Positions 22,791 through 33,608 of a stretch of 64,000 nucleotides of DNA are shown in pieces. The notes below the pieces were generated by a model. It did no database searches and had not been told where the DNA came from. It was given only the letters and a program-made list of their open reading frames with translations. Position 1 is the stretch's first letter, and every line of letters starts with the position of its first letter. The stretch comes from Cryptomeria japonica (lineage: Eukaryota > Streptophyta > Pinopsida > Cupressales > Cupressaceae): positions 436,514,230 through 436,578,229 of the forward strand of contig NC_081407.1 in NCBI RefSeq assembly GCF_030272615.1, given 5' to 3'. Position numbers and translations under genes: made by a program.

Positions 22791-23104
22791 AGCTTTGTGA
22801 CACTTGTCACTAAGTGTTCCCTTTAATCTAACCTCTTCTAGAAGCTTTGTGACACTTGTCACTAAGTGTTCCCTTTCATCTAACCTCATATAGAATCTTT
22901 GTGACACTTGTCACTAAGTGTTCCCTTTCATCTAACCTCTTCTAGAATCTTTGTGACACTTGTCACTAAGTGTTCCCTTTCATCCAACCTCTTCTAGAAG
23001 CCTCTTGGCACTTGTCACTAAGTGTTCCCTTTCATCCAACCTCTTCTATAATCCTCTTGACACTTGTCACCATAGAGATGACAGATGTTCCCTTTAATCC
23101 AACC
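22791..23104 (+). repeat. 52 bp tandem array in element C 5' LTR (six units)
   Basis: Each unit carries GTGACACTTGTCACTAAG, in which GTGACA and TGTCAC are inverted around two bases, followed by TGTTCCCTTTCATCTAACC. The last unit is interrupted by ATAGAGATGACAG. The array lies upstream of the TATA box, so these could be promoter elements of U3 (inference). Confidence 0.9.
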
Positions 23105-23197
23105 TCTTTGCCAACCTCCTCCAATTTCACCATTGATATCTCTAGACTTAATCTTGACCGTTGATTCCTGCCACCTCACTCCTAGCCTTGGAAATCC

Positions 23198-23205
23198 TAT
23201 AAATA
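23198..23205 (+). promoter_or_regulatory. LTR TATA box (element C, 5' copy)
   Basis: TATAAATA followed by GACCCC. It is conserved at 61,886-61,893 in the 3' LTR and inverted at 27,795-27,802 in solo LTR K. Confidence 0.75.
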
Positions 23206-23632
23206 GACCCCATTTTGGAGCAATAATAATCCCATCTCATTTTCGTTCAAGCATTGTTATTATATGCATATAGCTCTTAGCAAATCATTATTAGCATTGT
23301 TATCATGTTCAATTTTAGCTTAATTTCATCTTCATTCTAGCTTATTTTCTAGAATAATCATGAAATCATGTAGCTTAATCATGCTATCATTGCTAGCTTA
23401 TGCATCTTCATCATTTAAATCCTCCATTTAAGTGTAGTCAAGTCACTGGAATTTGCATAACCATATCTGAGAGCAAAACTCATACTCACATTTACTAGGA
23501 GGCAATAGATCGATTAGCTATGGTTTTATCTCTCGTTGATTAATTTTCTAACCATTGCTTGTAATGATTTATTGAGTGTTTTGTGTTGCAGCTGCAGGTA
23601 TAACCGATACACACTTCATAGGCATGACATTT

Positions 23633-23650
23633 TGGCACCCGCTGTGGGGC
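23633..23650 (+). promoter_or_regulatory. Probable primer-binding site of element C
   Basis: TGGCACCCGCTGTGGGGC begins three bases after the LTR end. It resembles the TGGCGCCC...GTGGGGC primer sites known from other plant Tat elements. I could not assign the tRNA. Confidence 0.65.
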
Positions 23651-25283
23651 TAGAGCCTTGCATATATCTTTCTAATATCCTATCTAGTTCTCACAATTAA
23701 AAATTTAACGCATTTGTAATCCAAATTCATGCCTGTGTGAGTTCTGACAACACTTTTATTTAATAGGTTAGTGCTTTTGTTCAGTTTTTAAATCCGATCA
23801 TTGCTAATGCTAACCCTGACTTGTTTGTGAGATTTTTGGCAGCCTAACTCTTTTCTGCAGAACGATTGTCAAAGATATGCTTGTCAAAGACCAAATTCAA
23901 AACAAATCAATGACTACTGATGGATCTATTTTGCAGGTTGCCTAAAAGAATTCGACAAAACTTTGTGTATTCCTTAAAGTTTTTTTAGGCACACTTGATT
24001 TTGGCTAAAAATGAACAATCATGTATGTTGTGTTTTTGATGATAGGCGAGTATGCTCTCACCTTTCTTAGGTGATCAGAAAGCTAGACTCATCTTTTGCT
24101 TTCAATAGTGCATATCTTTAGCAGGCCTATCCTCCCGAGGAGCTAAAAACTCTTAAAGCCATTACGGCTCGTGTAAGGTGAATGACCTAAGTGGGAATGG
24201 CTAACGCCAAGTAATCCAACCCACTATAAAATAAATATGATTTGATGAAAATCAAAGCAATGAAAGTGCTCGGGAATAGCTCTCCTTCGTACCTTCAGGT
24301 ATATCAAACCTTGGTTTTCAAGGCTGGGAGACCTCTTAATTGAGTATTATACCCCGACGTGTCAAACGGATCCCTTATTAGTGCCATTTAAAATAGAAGC
24401 TATTTGATTCACCTCCGAAAGGGTGATAATATTTGTGCAAGAGAGATAGTAACTCTCCCAAGACACTTGCCATATTGTGCCCCCATTAGTATTTGGAGTC
24501 AGATAATATGGCGTTGAGAATCCATTGCGTGATGCTCAGCAACCATATTCTGATTAGCTATTGGGTGTGTACCTAAGTCAAAAAGCAACAGTTTTCATTC
24601 TCAGCCAATTTCCTTAGGGTTTAGCATGCTTGGAGTCACTTATCATATCATGTGTTTGTTGTGTATTCATCCCTACATTGAAAAAAATCAGACATCTAAA
24701 ACTGGAAAACATAAGCAAAACATCAAAATTCACTAATCAAAATTCGGCAAAACAAACTTCTTTTTATCTTTGTCTTGTTATCTGTCATACGAGTTAAGTT
24801 CTCTGTCATATGAGTTAGGTGATTTGTCATACGAGGAATTTTTTTTGTCATATGGTTCATATAGTTTTGTCGTACGAGTCTCTGCTTTTTCAAAGTAAAT
24901 TTCTATTTTGTCCTCTGGTCTTGTATCTTTTGTCGTTTGGGGTTGTGTATTGTGTCATACAAGTCTCTATTTTTGCCAGTCCAGAGTTGTGTCTTGCATG
25001 AATTTTTCAAGTTTGTCATTTTGCTTGATCAATTTTTAGTATTCATAAACATCTGTTATCTGTAATTTGATGCTTAAATTGTCTACTTGGTTTTCTTGGT
25101 CAAGTTATCATCTGTCAAAATCAAACTTTAGAACATATACACCTCAATATTTTCAAGTGCTCACCCTCAAAAAGTTCAATATCTAAACATCTCAAAGTGT
25201 ATTATCACCCTCTTTGATAAACTGATCACTCAAACATAGTTTCTCATTAGGATCAATCATCCTTTATCACAAAACCGAAATGT
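23651..25283 (+). other. Element C 5' leader (non-coding)
   Basis: No credible ORF. The block at 24,045-24,100 (GAGTATGCTCTCACC...GTGATCAGAAA) matches the leader of A. It also holds a degenerate array (24,768-24,972). Confidence 0.65.
24768..24972 (+). repeat. Degenerate TGTCATACGAG repeats in element C leader
   Basis: Six or seven loosely spaced copies of TGTCATACGAG or TGTCGTACGAG, about 25-35 bases apart, with a T-rich context. Confidence 0.6.
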
Positions 25284-27400
25284 TTGGTCAGGATAATCTT
25301 GTCCCACATCATAGGATATATCTTTCCTATTGGACTTGGTTCTTATCAAATCATCATCATTGCACTCCTAAACCGAAGATCAAAAAACTTGCAAACTTTT
25401 AAACACTTGAATACTCTTTTAGTGTCATATCACTCTATTGCCTTGACATTGACTATTGATCACTTATCAAAACAACTTTTAGACAATCGAACCCCTGAAA
25501 TGGAAACAAAAACATTTGAAATAGCTGAAAACCATATCAATATGACATACCTAAGCAAAATACAAGTAATAAGTCAACATATCAGAGCAATCAAACAAGT
25601 TCAAAATCAAAATCCAACTATGTTAAAACCTCACAAGGATTCAAATACATATAAAAAGAAAGGTGGCTCTTTTAGGCAACTCTTAAAAATGTCCCTAAAG
25701 GATTTGGCTAAAGAAGATCAAAATTGTACACTTGTGTCTAGAAATGGCTCATCCCCCTATAAGCAAATTGACTCTCCAAAGGCATCTATTCCTACACCTC
25801 TTGAAAGCTTGCAAAAACCTTCCATAGCATCCTCACCAAACAATATACCCATCAAACCTATTTCAGAGGATCCTATTCAAAGCTCATCTCCTTCATATCC
25901 AAGCATTAATTCATTGCAACATCCTCATAGCACTTCCTTGCAAATTGAAGTCCTCATTCATAGAACGCTTGTTAAACGAGTCCTAATAGATGGGGGAGCT
26001 GGCTTGAACATTTCTCTTTGAGTCTTGTCCGTGCTTTAGGTTATTCTAAAGATGCAGTTGATCCCCTGAAAAAGATCACATTCAAAGCATGTGACGAAGA
26101 AGAGCATTACTCTAAAGGAATTGTGATGTTACCTATCAGGGTGGGACCTTTGCAAAAAAACACAGCATGCCAAGTTCTAGACTTAGACCTACCATACAAC
26201 ATACTCTTGGGAGGACCATGGATAAAGGACATACAAGCTATTAAATCAACATGTCATTAGTGCTTAAAATTTCCTTATAATGGTCAGGAAATCACAATAT
26301 CAGCATACTCAAATCCATTGTAGTGTTGTAATAATATGAAGTTAGCTCAAGAGGTCATTGTTCCAAATAACAGAGAGGCAATAGCTTCAAGCACACAATC
26401 TAAGGAACAATCATTTGCATCAATTTTGTCAAACATGGAAAAACAAATACAGCTAAGAGACCGAGGGACCGGAGAATATTCGCTATCATGGAAAAACAAA
26501 CAAGAGCAACTTGAAATTGAAAGAGAAGAAGAAGATATAGAAGTCAATGTAGTTCACACGTATGTAGGACAAATGTTAGGAACTAGCCTACTTGAATAAG
26601 AATCGCATTCGGTTGACATGGACTTAACCAAGGATGATCAGGAGTTTCTTATGTGAGGTCATTCTAATGAGAGTACCATTCTAGACATCGACATACATAT
26701 CAAAAGCTCTGATATCTCTATCATGACCCCAAATATCTTTGACATAATTCAACATGAGGACCCTTTATCCTTAATCCCTCCTGAACCTATGGACTGGGAA
26801 AATGAAGGACATACCACCAATGATACCTTTCCTAATGACCATGCCATATCCTTATATCTTAATGAAATCAAACCCGCAACAACTTTCACCAGGGATTCCA
26901 CTAACGTATCTTCCAATCAAGTGGGTGTTAAATCTCTTAGTCGCAAAAGTGAAAATCAAGAAAACAATATTAGTTATAATGTTGAAAACCATTTATTGGC
27001 AACATTAGACTGGGAAAAAGTTAAAAAAAAGGATGCATCTAATGGTGAAAACCTCCTCGAGGTGCCGAAAGATGGGAGATTTGACACCTTACCTGGATTT
27101 TATCAAGAGAAGTTATCTATCCTAATAGAACCAGTAGAGGCAGTTATCATTGATACAACTAATCTACATCCAACAATCTCTCTATCAAAACTAGCAAGGC
27201 AAAAATATTTGGAACTCTTCAAAAGGTGGCAAATCAATTTTATCTGTTCATATACAGACATTCCAGGGTTCGATCCATATCTTACAATACATCACCCGAA
27301 TATCAGTCCGGGAGCAAGCATCAATAATGGAACACAACATGAATCAGGAGCATGTGTTCTATTCATCACACCACAAGGTCATACAATCCCAAAAGCATAT
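25284..27400 (+). pseudogene. Element C gag remnant, protease and pre-RT linker
   Basis: First piece (25,284-26,021): a short Q/N segment and a Pro/Ser region similar to A ORF2, then the retropepsin site RVLIDGGAGLNISL. A frameshift follows at about 26,020. The second frame continues with LVRALGYSKDAVDPLKK, IRVGPLQKNTACQVLDLDLPYNILLGGPWI (protease flap and end), then linkers broken by stops near 26,258, 26,320 and 26,597. The third piece (26,723 on) ends in FICSYTDIPGFDPYLTIHHPNISPGA, the text that precedes RT in B, but it continues straight into NNGTQHESGACVLFITPQG of the second RNase H. No CCHC knuckle and no gag capsid like that of B are visible. Confidence 0.8.
27396..27400. repeat. Left target-site duplication of solo LTR K
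   Basis: CATAT here and CATAC at 28,461-28,465, one mismatch. The RNase H reading resumes across it (IPKAY, then KLRFPCTNN). Confidence 0.7.
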
Positions 27401-28460
27401 TGTGATGCTAAAAATGTGGTATATAGAAGGCATACACATATAATGAGACAATAAAATGTAATTGAAAAGCCTAATTGAAAACTAGATTAGAAATGCAAAC
27501 CATAAGCCTTCCTTGAAATGTCCCATTTTCCTCTATTCTTGAGGACCTTGAAGGTGTTGGATTGATGGGCTCTCAATGGAGAAATGACCTCCAAAGTGGA
27601 AACTGAAGTGTTGAGTAGCTATTTGATCAGGATTGACTATGGAGATGATATGAAATGCATGATTTAAGAAACTAGATTAACATGCTATGATTAATCCAAA
27701 AGATAATTACTAGATAATTGAAAATGCAAATTTCCTATAGTGATGATGCCTAAATTGATATGAGATGGGATCCTTATTGCTCCAAAATGGGGGATATTTA
27801 TAAGAATTCCAAGTACAAAGCTGAGGTGGCAGGAATTGACGGTCCAGATCTGATCTGATGATATCAAGGGCCAAGATTGAGGAAGTTGGAGAAGAGGTTG
27901 GAGGAAGGGAAACTTGTCATCTCTGTGGTGACAAGTGTCAAGGAGCCTTTCTCATGAGAGGGAAAGTGTCCAAGGGAGGAGACATGTGGAAAAAGTGCCA
28001 TGTGTCTCAAGGAGAGAATATCCACACTATGGGAGGTTAGGATAAGGAGGTTAGAATGTGCAAGATAGGATAGGGTTAGTTAGACCCAAGATTAGATTGA
28101 ATGGGTTAAGTTAGGGGATGGTTAAGTTAGGTGGTTAAAGTTAGGAGTTGTGTGCTCATTTGAATTTAAAATTCAAATAATTGGAAAAATGGTAATTAAT
28201 CTCAACAAACTTGAGTTTGTTACTCTTAATTAGGGATTAGAAGAATTGATTAATATAAGGAGACATTAATTATTTTAGAATTAATTAATCAAAGGGAGTT
28301 ATGAAATGAACTATATAAATAAATCATTTAGATTTATTTACTAGTAGATGAATAGAGAAATTAATTAAATTGCTTATGAATTCAATTAATTGGGAAGGGG
28401 AATTAATCAAATAACTATGTATTTAATTAACTATCTTCAGACCATTTTTAGGTGTATACA
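27401..28460 (-). mobile_element. Solo LTR K, element C family
   Basis: The minus strand starts TGTATACACCTAAAAATGGTC at 28,460, as in the C LTR, and ends GCATCACA at 27,401. It contains the TATA box (27,795-27,802) and a single copy of the GTCACC/GTGACA region that is a tandem array in C. It is 1,060 bp, flanked by a near-perfect 5 bp duplication and without internal sequence, so it is a solo LTR left by LTR-LTR recombination. Confidence 0.88.
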
Positions 28461-28465
28461 CATAC

Positions 28466-28675
28466 AAATTAAGATTTCCATGCACCAACAACACAACATA
28501 ATATGAATCTTTGGTAACAGGTATCAAAATGGCTATAGAATGGAACATTACACAACTTCAAGTCTTTGGAGACTCTCAGCTTGTCATTAATCAAATCAAT
28601 GATGACTATCAAACAAAAGAAAAATTAATGCCTTATAAAAAGATAGTTGATGATATCAAGAAATACTTTGTAGAA
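28466..28675 (+). pseudogene. Element C second (archaeal-type) RNase H, C-terminal part
   Basis: Reads LRFPCTNNTT, stop, YESLVTGIKMAIEWNITQLQVFGDSQLVINQI...KKYFVEIT, matching the second RNase H of B (TFHCTNNIAEYKALVTG...LQVYGDSQLVIRQV). The catalytic Asp in GDSQLV is kept; the Glu in AEYKAL is affected by the stop. The domain is split on the left by K and on the right by H, and continues at 57,792. Confidence 0.85.
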
Positions 28676-28680
28676 ATAAC
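28676..28680. repeat. Left target-site duplication of element H
   Basis: ATAAC, repeated exactly at 57,787-57,791. Confidence 0.9.
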
Positions 28681-29481
28681 TGTTGGCATATGCACACTCC
28701 AATGAGACATTGTATGTGATTGAAGGTTTTGTCATTGATGGAAACCTTGCAATCCTATGATACCGGCAAAGGCATTATACCGGCATCAGCAGATCACACT
28801 TTACACCGGCACTCAGGACACCAAAACTGGCACAAAGAAAAAAAGTATACCGGCACAAAGGCCGACATGATTATATTATATTATATTTTGTTTATTATTG
28901 TAAAAAATTTGTAAGCCGACTTGGCAAATTTTAAAATGACTCTTATATATAAAAGAGATCATTGTAGACATTTGAAAATGAGTGAGGAACCATTAAGGAA
29001 AATATTAGGCAGACCTATTATGCGAAATATAGGCTAAGGGTTTATGTAAGAAGCAGAGCAACAACCGGTACTGGATCAGGCATTATAGATGTTATTGTAA
29101 AGCAGTACAAGATATTGGATTTGTATAATCCTCATTGTAAGTCAGTGAGACTTCCCATTGAGCAGTGAGCTCTAGGCAGTTGGCCTTCTTGCATGTGCAC
29201 GCCCCTATTGTAAGTAATATTGTCTTATTGGCCAGTGAGTGAATATTGTGGGTCACAAATCCCACCGAGGTTTTTCCCACACTGAGTTTCCTCGTTAAAA
29301 CCTTGTGTTATGGTGTTCTTTTCATGTGGATGTTCTTAATTTTGTTTATTGCATTATTTCTTGCATACTGGTACACTATTATAATATGTTCTGCATGTTT
29401 TAATTCAAGAAATATTAAATACCGATCAGATACTAATTCACCCCCCCCCCCCCGGTCTCAATATCTGTGAGATTCCTAACA
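28681..29481 (+). repeat. Element H 5' LTR
   Basis: TGTTGGCATATGC...GATTCCTAACA, 801 bp, with TATATATAAAAG at 28,944-28,955. It shares a segment with the D LTR (29,130-29,230 matches 8,165-8,280 in reverse). Confidence 0.93.
28944..28955 (+). promoter_or_regulatory. LTR TATA box (element H)
   Basis: TATATATAAAAG, identical at 57,256-57,267 in the 3' LTR. The likely transcription start is about 30 bases downstream, near CATTGTAGAC. Confidence 0.75.
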
Positions 29482-29483
29482 AT

Positions 29484-29495
29484 TGGTATCAGAGC
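29484..29495 (+). promoter_or_regulatory. Primer-binding site, initiator Met tRNA (element H)
   Basis: TGGTATCAGAGC two bases after the LTR end, exactly as in D. Confidence 0.95.
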
Positions 29496-29552
29496 TTGGT
29501 CCTCTATTTTCAGAAGCCTAACAACTTGAGGAAGATCTTGACATCGGTAAAG

Positions 29553-30735
29553 ATGGAAAATCTAATGAAGCAACTTGAAGGAGCTCTTACAGACTATGAT
29601 GTAGAGAAATTGAAAAATATCAAACTAGAAGATGATTTAAGGGCAGCTCAGGATATCATTCAAGCACTTCAAGAAAATTTTACTGTTGCAAGAAATAAGA
29701 GAAGAGAACTTTGTGAAAAATTGCAAAATGAGAATGATGAAAAGGAATCACTTAATGATATGATAAGCAAGTTGAAACAAGAGAACATGACAACAAAGAA
29801 TGAGATGCAGGATATGACTATGAGATTTTGCAAAGAGATTGAGGATAGGAAGAAGAATGAAGAAGAATTGACCAAAAGAATAAGTGATGCAACAAATGAG
29901 AACACAAGACTTAGCTATGAAAATGACATGTTGAAGACAGATCTGATGCATACTCAGAATGACTCAAATGAACTGATGAGACAAAAAGAAGTCTTAGAAA
30001 GATAACTAGAAATTGCAAATCAACATAAAGAAAAATTCAAGAAAATCTCAGAGGAACTTGGCACCTTGCTGAAGAATCAAAAACCTAAAGGTGACACTTC
30101 TGGAATTGGCTTTGAAGTTGGTGAAAGCTCTGGTACTGCAAATACTCAGGATCACAGCAAACTTGTAAGACAACCTAATACTTATAAATTGAATGGAAAA
30201 TGCTTTAACTATAATAAGTATGGTCATAGAGCAAATGAATGTAGATCTAGAAATTATCAGAATATCAACACACCCACTGGTCAATGTTCTAAATGCAACA
30301 AAGTTGGTCACAACTCTGAAAAATTGCAGAATGAATGTGAGATGTTATGTTTGTGGAAGATTTGGACATTTATCTAATCAATGCAGAACAGAAACTGGCA
30401 TAGGTTATGGGAAAGCTATTCAGAAGAATAATGTAACTTGTTATGCATGTAACAAGATTGGGCATATTGCAAAATTCTGTAGAAGTAAAGAAACACCGGT
30501 AGACAACAAAAGTTCTAGCTTGAAAGGTAAAGAAAAAGTTGAAGAGGTTAAGCAAGAATTCTCAAAAAAATGGATTAAAAAAGATGATCTAAATATTGGG
30601 AATACTCCTCCACCGGTAGAACAAACCAATGCTTCACCGGAAGGACAGAGTGATGCTTCACTGGAAGGACAGAGTGATGCTTCACCGGAAGGACAGAGCA
30701 GTGCTCCACCGGTAGGAAGTTCTTCATCTAATTGA
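29553..30735 (+). pseudogene. Element H ORF1: coiled-coil, zinc-knuckle (gag-like) protein
   Basis: I take the Met at 29,553 (MENLMKQLEG); an upstream in-frame Met at 29,496 lies against the primer site. Residues 1-150 are one long charged coiled coil (Glu/Lys/Asn-rich heptads). A TAA at 30,003 replaces a probable CAA. Then come CCHC knuckles: CFNYNKYGHRANEC (second Cys lost), CSKCNKVGHNSEK, CYVCGRFGHLSNQC and CYACNKIGHIAKFC. One extra base near 30,321-30,325 shifts the frame inside the second knuckle. The end is a repeat of the EGQSDAS type (about 30,640-30,700). It lacks the UBN2 capsid-like domain that D has, so it is a gag-like RNA-binding protein of unusual build, about 394 residues if repaired. 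Confidence 0.8.
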
Positions 30736-31028
30736 AGAGATTTTCCTTGAGGGTTTGGCACTCAAATGACACATTCCCTTGGTTAGAGATAAGAAATTGA
30801 AAATTACTTTTTACTGATAGAGAATGTTAAGAAAATACTCAACCGACTTGCATTTAATGTGGTAGATGGAAAAAAGACACTATAAAATTGAGGTTTTGGC
30901 TCCATTCCATTTCACCAAGATTTCAAACCTATGAAGAGCACAAAGATTCTAAGCTAAGGCATTTCGAGCAAGAGGCAAAAACACTCCAAGCATTCATCCA
31001 TCCTAAACGCAGTAAAAGGTATTTAATC
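30736..31028 (+). other. Spacer between ORF1 and ORF2 of element H
   Basis: About 290 bases without a convincing ORF. The ORF2 frame is open from 30,888, so ORF2 could start there instead of at 31,029. Confidence 0.5.
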
Positions 31029-31835
31029 ATGGCATCCACCTCTGCAATTGAATATATAGCAAACCCTACTATTATCGAAGTGATAAAAAGACCTAGGCCC
31101 GTATTTCAGTTAGTCCCTGAGGTAGCAAAGAAAGATGATACCTTAGGTGCTTTTTCTCAAATTCCCAATGGAGTTGTTTATGCTGAAGACCCCAGAATTT
31201 ACATCCACTGCAACATTGAGGAACTAGGAGATGAAGAGATTAAAACCATGTTTAAAACTGTGATATGTGATAGAATCGGCAATGTAAAAGATGAACACAA
31301 GATCATTGAAACCCTAGGATTTATAGAGATCCTTAGCATTCCTGAATTCCCCAAGGATGTGATTAGGATAGTCTTAAGAAGGGTACATGGTGAATTTTTC
31401 TGGTTAGATGCAGTCCACAAAATCACTAAGGAAGCTATGAAAGCTATCACAGGGTTACCGACCACTAGTAAAAGGCCAGATAAAACCAAGAAGGTATCCA
31501 ATGACCTAGTTACAAACCTAACTGGTGCAACTTTCGACAAAAGGTCCCTAATATTTAATGATGTAACAAACATTAATGTGAGATTTATCAGCATGATATT
31601 AGGGTATAAAGCTACTCATGCAAATAGACTCAATTCAGTTTCAAGTTTATGCATTAAGAGTGCTTATGATATGGTCACAAAAAATGCAAAGATTGATATA
31701 TGTGAATGGTTAAAAGATGAATTAATTGACAACCTTGGAAAGTTTAAGAAGGACAAGAAAGGAACTTTCAGGTTTGGAAATTTGTTGGTATGTCTAATGC
31801 TACATATAACAAAACAAGTTCCCGGTATAGGCTAC
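31029..31835 (+). pseudogene. Element H ORF2, N-terminal part (novel protein)
   Basis: Starts MASTSAIEYIANPTI; the frame is open from 30,888, but I prefer this Met after a weak leader. It runs 269 codons without a stop, to the GCTAC target site of the B/G insertion, and continues in register at 54,313. The protein is globular and mixed in composition, with motifs GEFFWLDAVHKITKEA, GLPTTSKRPDK, NLTGATFDKRSL and LNSVSSLCIKSAYDMV. I recall similar unnamed proteins in plant repeats, but I know no function and see no retroviral enzyme motif. This part is intact, while ORF1 and the rest of ORF2 carry stops. Confidence 0.75.
31831..31835. repeat. Left target-site duplication of the B/G Tat block
   Basis: GCTAC, repeated exactly at 54,308-54,312. 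Removing the block and one copy restores the H ORF2 frame. Confidence 0.92.
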
Positions 31836-33314
31836 TGTAGATCAGGAATTCGATTAACATCAAAGCAAATAGATATTAGCCAACCACAAAGCCAAATTGC
31901 AATGAAATAAATCCTAATTACAATCAATAGAAGAATTGAAAACAAGACACTCAAAGTAAATGGAAATCCATCACCAATGCCTCTTTCAATTGACCTCCAT
32001 TGTTTTCCTTTCTCCTCCAAATAGCGGATTTGTGTGGATCTCACCTACAAGTGTAAAAGCATGAAGCAAGATTGATTTTGATAGCGCGAGGATACTAGAA
32101 GCGTGGTCAATTGATTCGATCCCTTGATTGAAGAAACTCATCCAATTTATAGACAAATTGGAGAGAGGACAAGATTAGCATGAAATTGATATTAGAGGCA
32201 ATTGATTTCAAAAATGGCAAAATTGAGTTGAAGAAAGAAGGTTATGACACCTTCTATGTCATGAATTATGACATATTGCCAATGCAAAGGTTAGAGGACT
32301 AAAAGCTTATGACATCTTGCTATGCCAACGGTATGACGCATGAGAAATTCATGCTTCCACCAAAGCACAAAAATAGGGAGAGACTAGAGAGGAATTGATT
32401 AGGTGGAAATTGAATTTAGAAAATGAAGTGGAAATTAGAAATTTAGGAAAATTAGAAATAAGGTTAGAAATGATGAATTGGAAATTAGGAAATTAGATGA
32501 ATTAATTAATAATTTTTCATTCATTAATTAATTCACAAAAAGAGGGGGAATTAATTAGCCAATTAAATAAATATTTAATTGTGACAAGAAGATTTAGGAT
32601 AAATAAATAAATTATTTAACCTAGAGGGAAAATGACAAACAAGATTAAATGAATAAATCATAAAACCCTAGAAGATGAATTAGAAATGTAAGGACGACAA
32701 TTAGGTCTTGACAAAAGATAATTGATGTAGGGTCGATTTGATCATGATTCTGACTGACAAAGGACCAGTGTTGATAAATGATTAAAATTGGTTGACAAAT
32801 TGACCAAGATTGACAAGGAGATCAAATTGAAAAGTGCCAATTGACATGATTAAAGAAGACAAGGATCGATGACGAATCGATCGCAAAATGACAAAATTGG
32901 CAAGGACAAGGATCGATGACGAATTGATCGCAAAAATGACGATATTGACAAGGACTAGGATCAATGATCGCAAAAATGATGATATTTGACAAGGACAAGG
33001 ATCGAGGATGAATCGATCGCAAAAATGACAATATTGGCAAGGACTAGGATCGATGACGAATCGATCACAAAAATGACGATATTGACAAGAAATAGGATCG
33101 ACCAAAATCATGACTGAAGATTGTTATCGACAAGACCTAATTCGAAAGCGAGAAAAATGAGGAATGCAGAAGAAGGACTCGATGCTCACAAATGATAAAG
33201 ACCAAGTGCACAACATAGAAGAAATGTTAATGCGACACAAGAACCCTAAAATAAGGCAATGCGCAAATGTTAAAGTATGACTCCGCAAGCGTTGACCATT
33301 TTTAGACGTCTACA
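31836..33314 (-). repeat. Element B 3' LTR
   Basis: 1,479 bp, minus strand TGTAGACGTCTAAAAATGG...CCTGATCTACA. TATA box TATAAATTGG at 32,142-32,151, and a five-unit 48 bp array at 32,863-33,090. It is the only full LTR in the block. Confidence 0.92.
32863..33090 (-). repeat. 48 bp tandem array in element B LTR (five units)
   Basis: Units of the type GGATCGATGACGAATCGATC plus GCAAAAATGAC and AATATTGGCAAGGA. GATCGAT and ATCGATC flank a 5-base centre, giving a hairpin-capable palindrome in most units. It lies in U3, upstream of the TATA box in element sense. One unit has lost part of the palindrome. Confidence 0.9.
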
Positions 33315-33328
33315 TTTTGCCCCTCTTT
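33315..33328 (-). promoter_or_regulatory. Polypurine tract of element B
   Basis: AAAGAGGGGCAAAA on the minus strand directly before the LTR. It is identical in G (52,291-52,304), in the second 3' end (53,137-53,150) and in C (61,136-61,149), linking these elements. Confidence 0.92.
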
Positions 33329-33599
33329 GAGACAATGCGATTCTAAGCATTGTTTCAAAGAACAATAATGAAAATGCCCCAGAAAATAACAATGACATAT
33401 GCATGCCCCCTCGAGGAATTGGCCGGAAAAAAATCCAGAAAAGACGCCAAGTGATCGATAAGAATGACAGAAGATGATAGGTTCGAATGGATCAAAAATC
33501 GGAGGTCAGATGCACAAATTACAAGTAGTGGAAGGCGTAAAAGACCATGACCATCATGAGATGGAGAGCATGCACGTCCATCTAGGTACTGACAAAGAT

Positions 33600-33608
33600 C
33601 TATATAAG
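33600..33608 (+). promoter_or_regulatory. Possible TATA box for the antisense PMD gene
   Basis: CTATATAAG on the plus strand, about 600 bases before the first recognisable PMD codons. It could drive a separate antisense transcript from within the element; no other support. Confidence 0.35.

Larger units (their letters stand above)
22380..23629 (+). repeat. Element C 5' LTR
   Basis: 1,250 bp, TGTATACAC...GGCATGACA. Contains TATAAATA at 23,198-23,205 and six 52 bp tandem units (22,791-23,104). The 3' copy is shorter (1,168 bp), partly because it has one unit fewer. Confidence 0.92.

Noticed and set aside
22791-23104. CRISPR-like array
   Set aside because: The units are directly adjacent 52 bp repeats without unique spacers, in the LTR of a plant retrotransposon.
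24060-24560. Possible host exon in the leader of C
   Set aside because: No sustained reading frame, and part of it matches the leader of A, so it belongs to the element.
29439-29455. Run of C residues as a possible regulatory or G-quadruplex site
   Set aside because: It is a homopolymer expansion of the CCCCCC seen at the same LTR position in D, F and the 3' LTR of H; length is unreliable.
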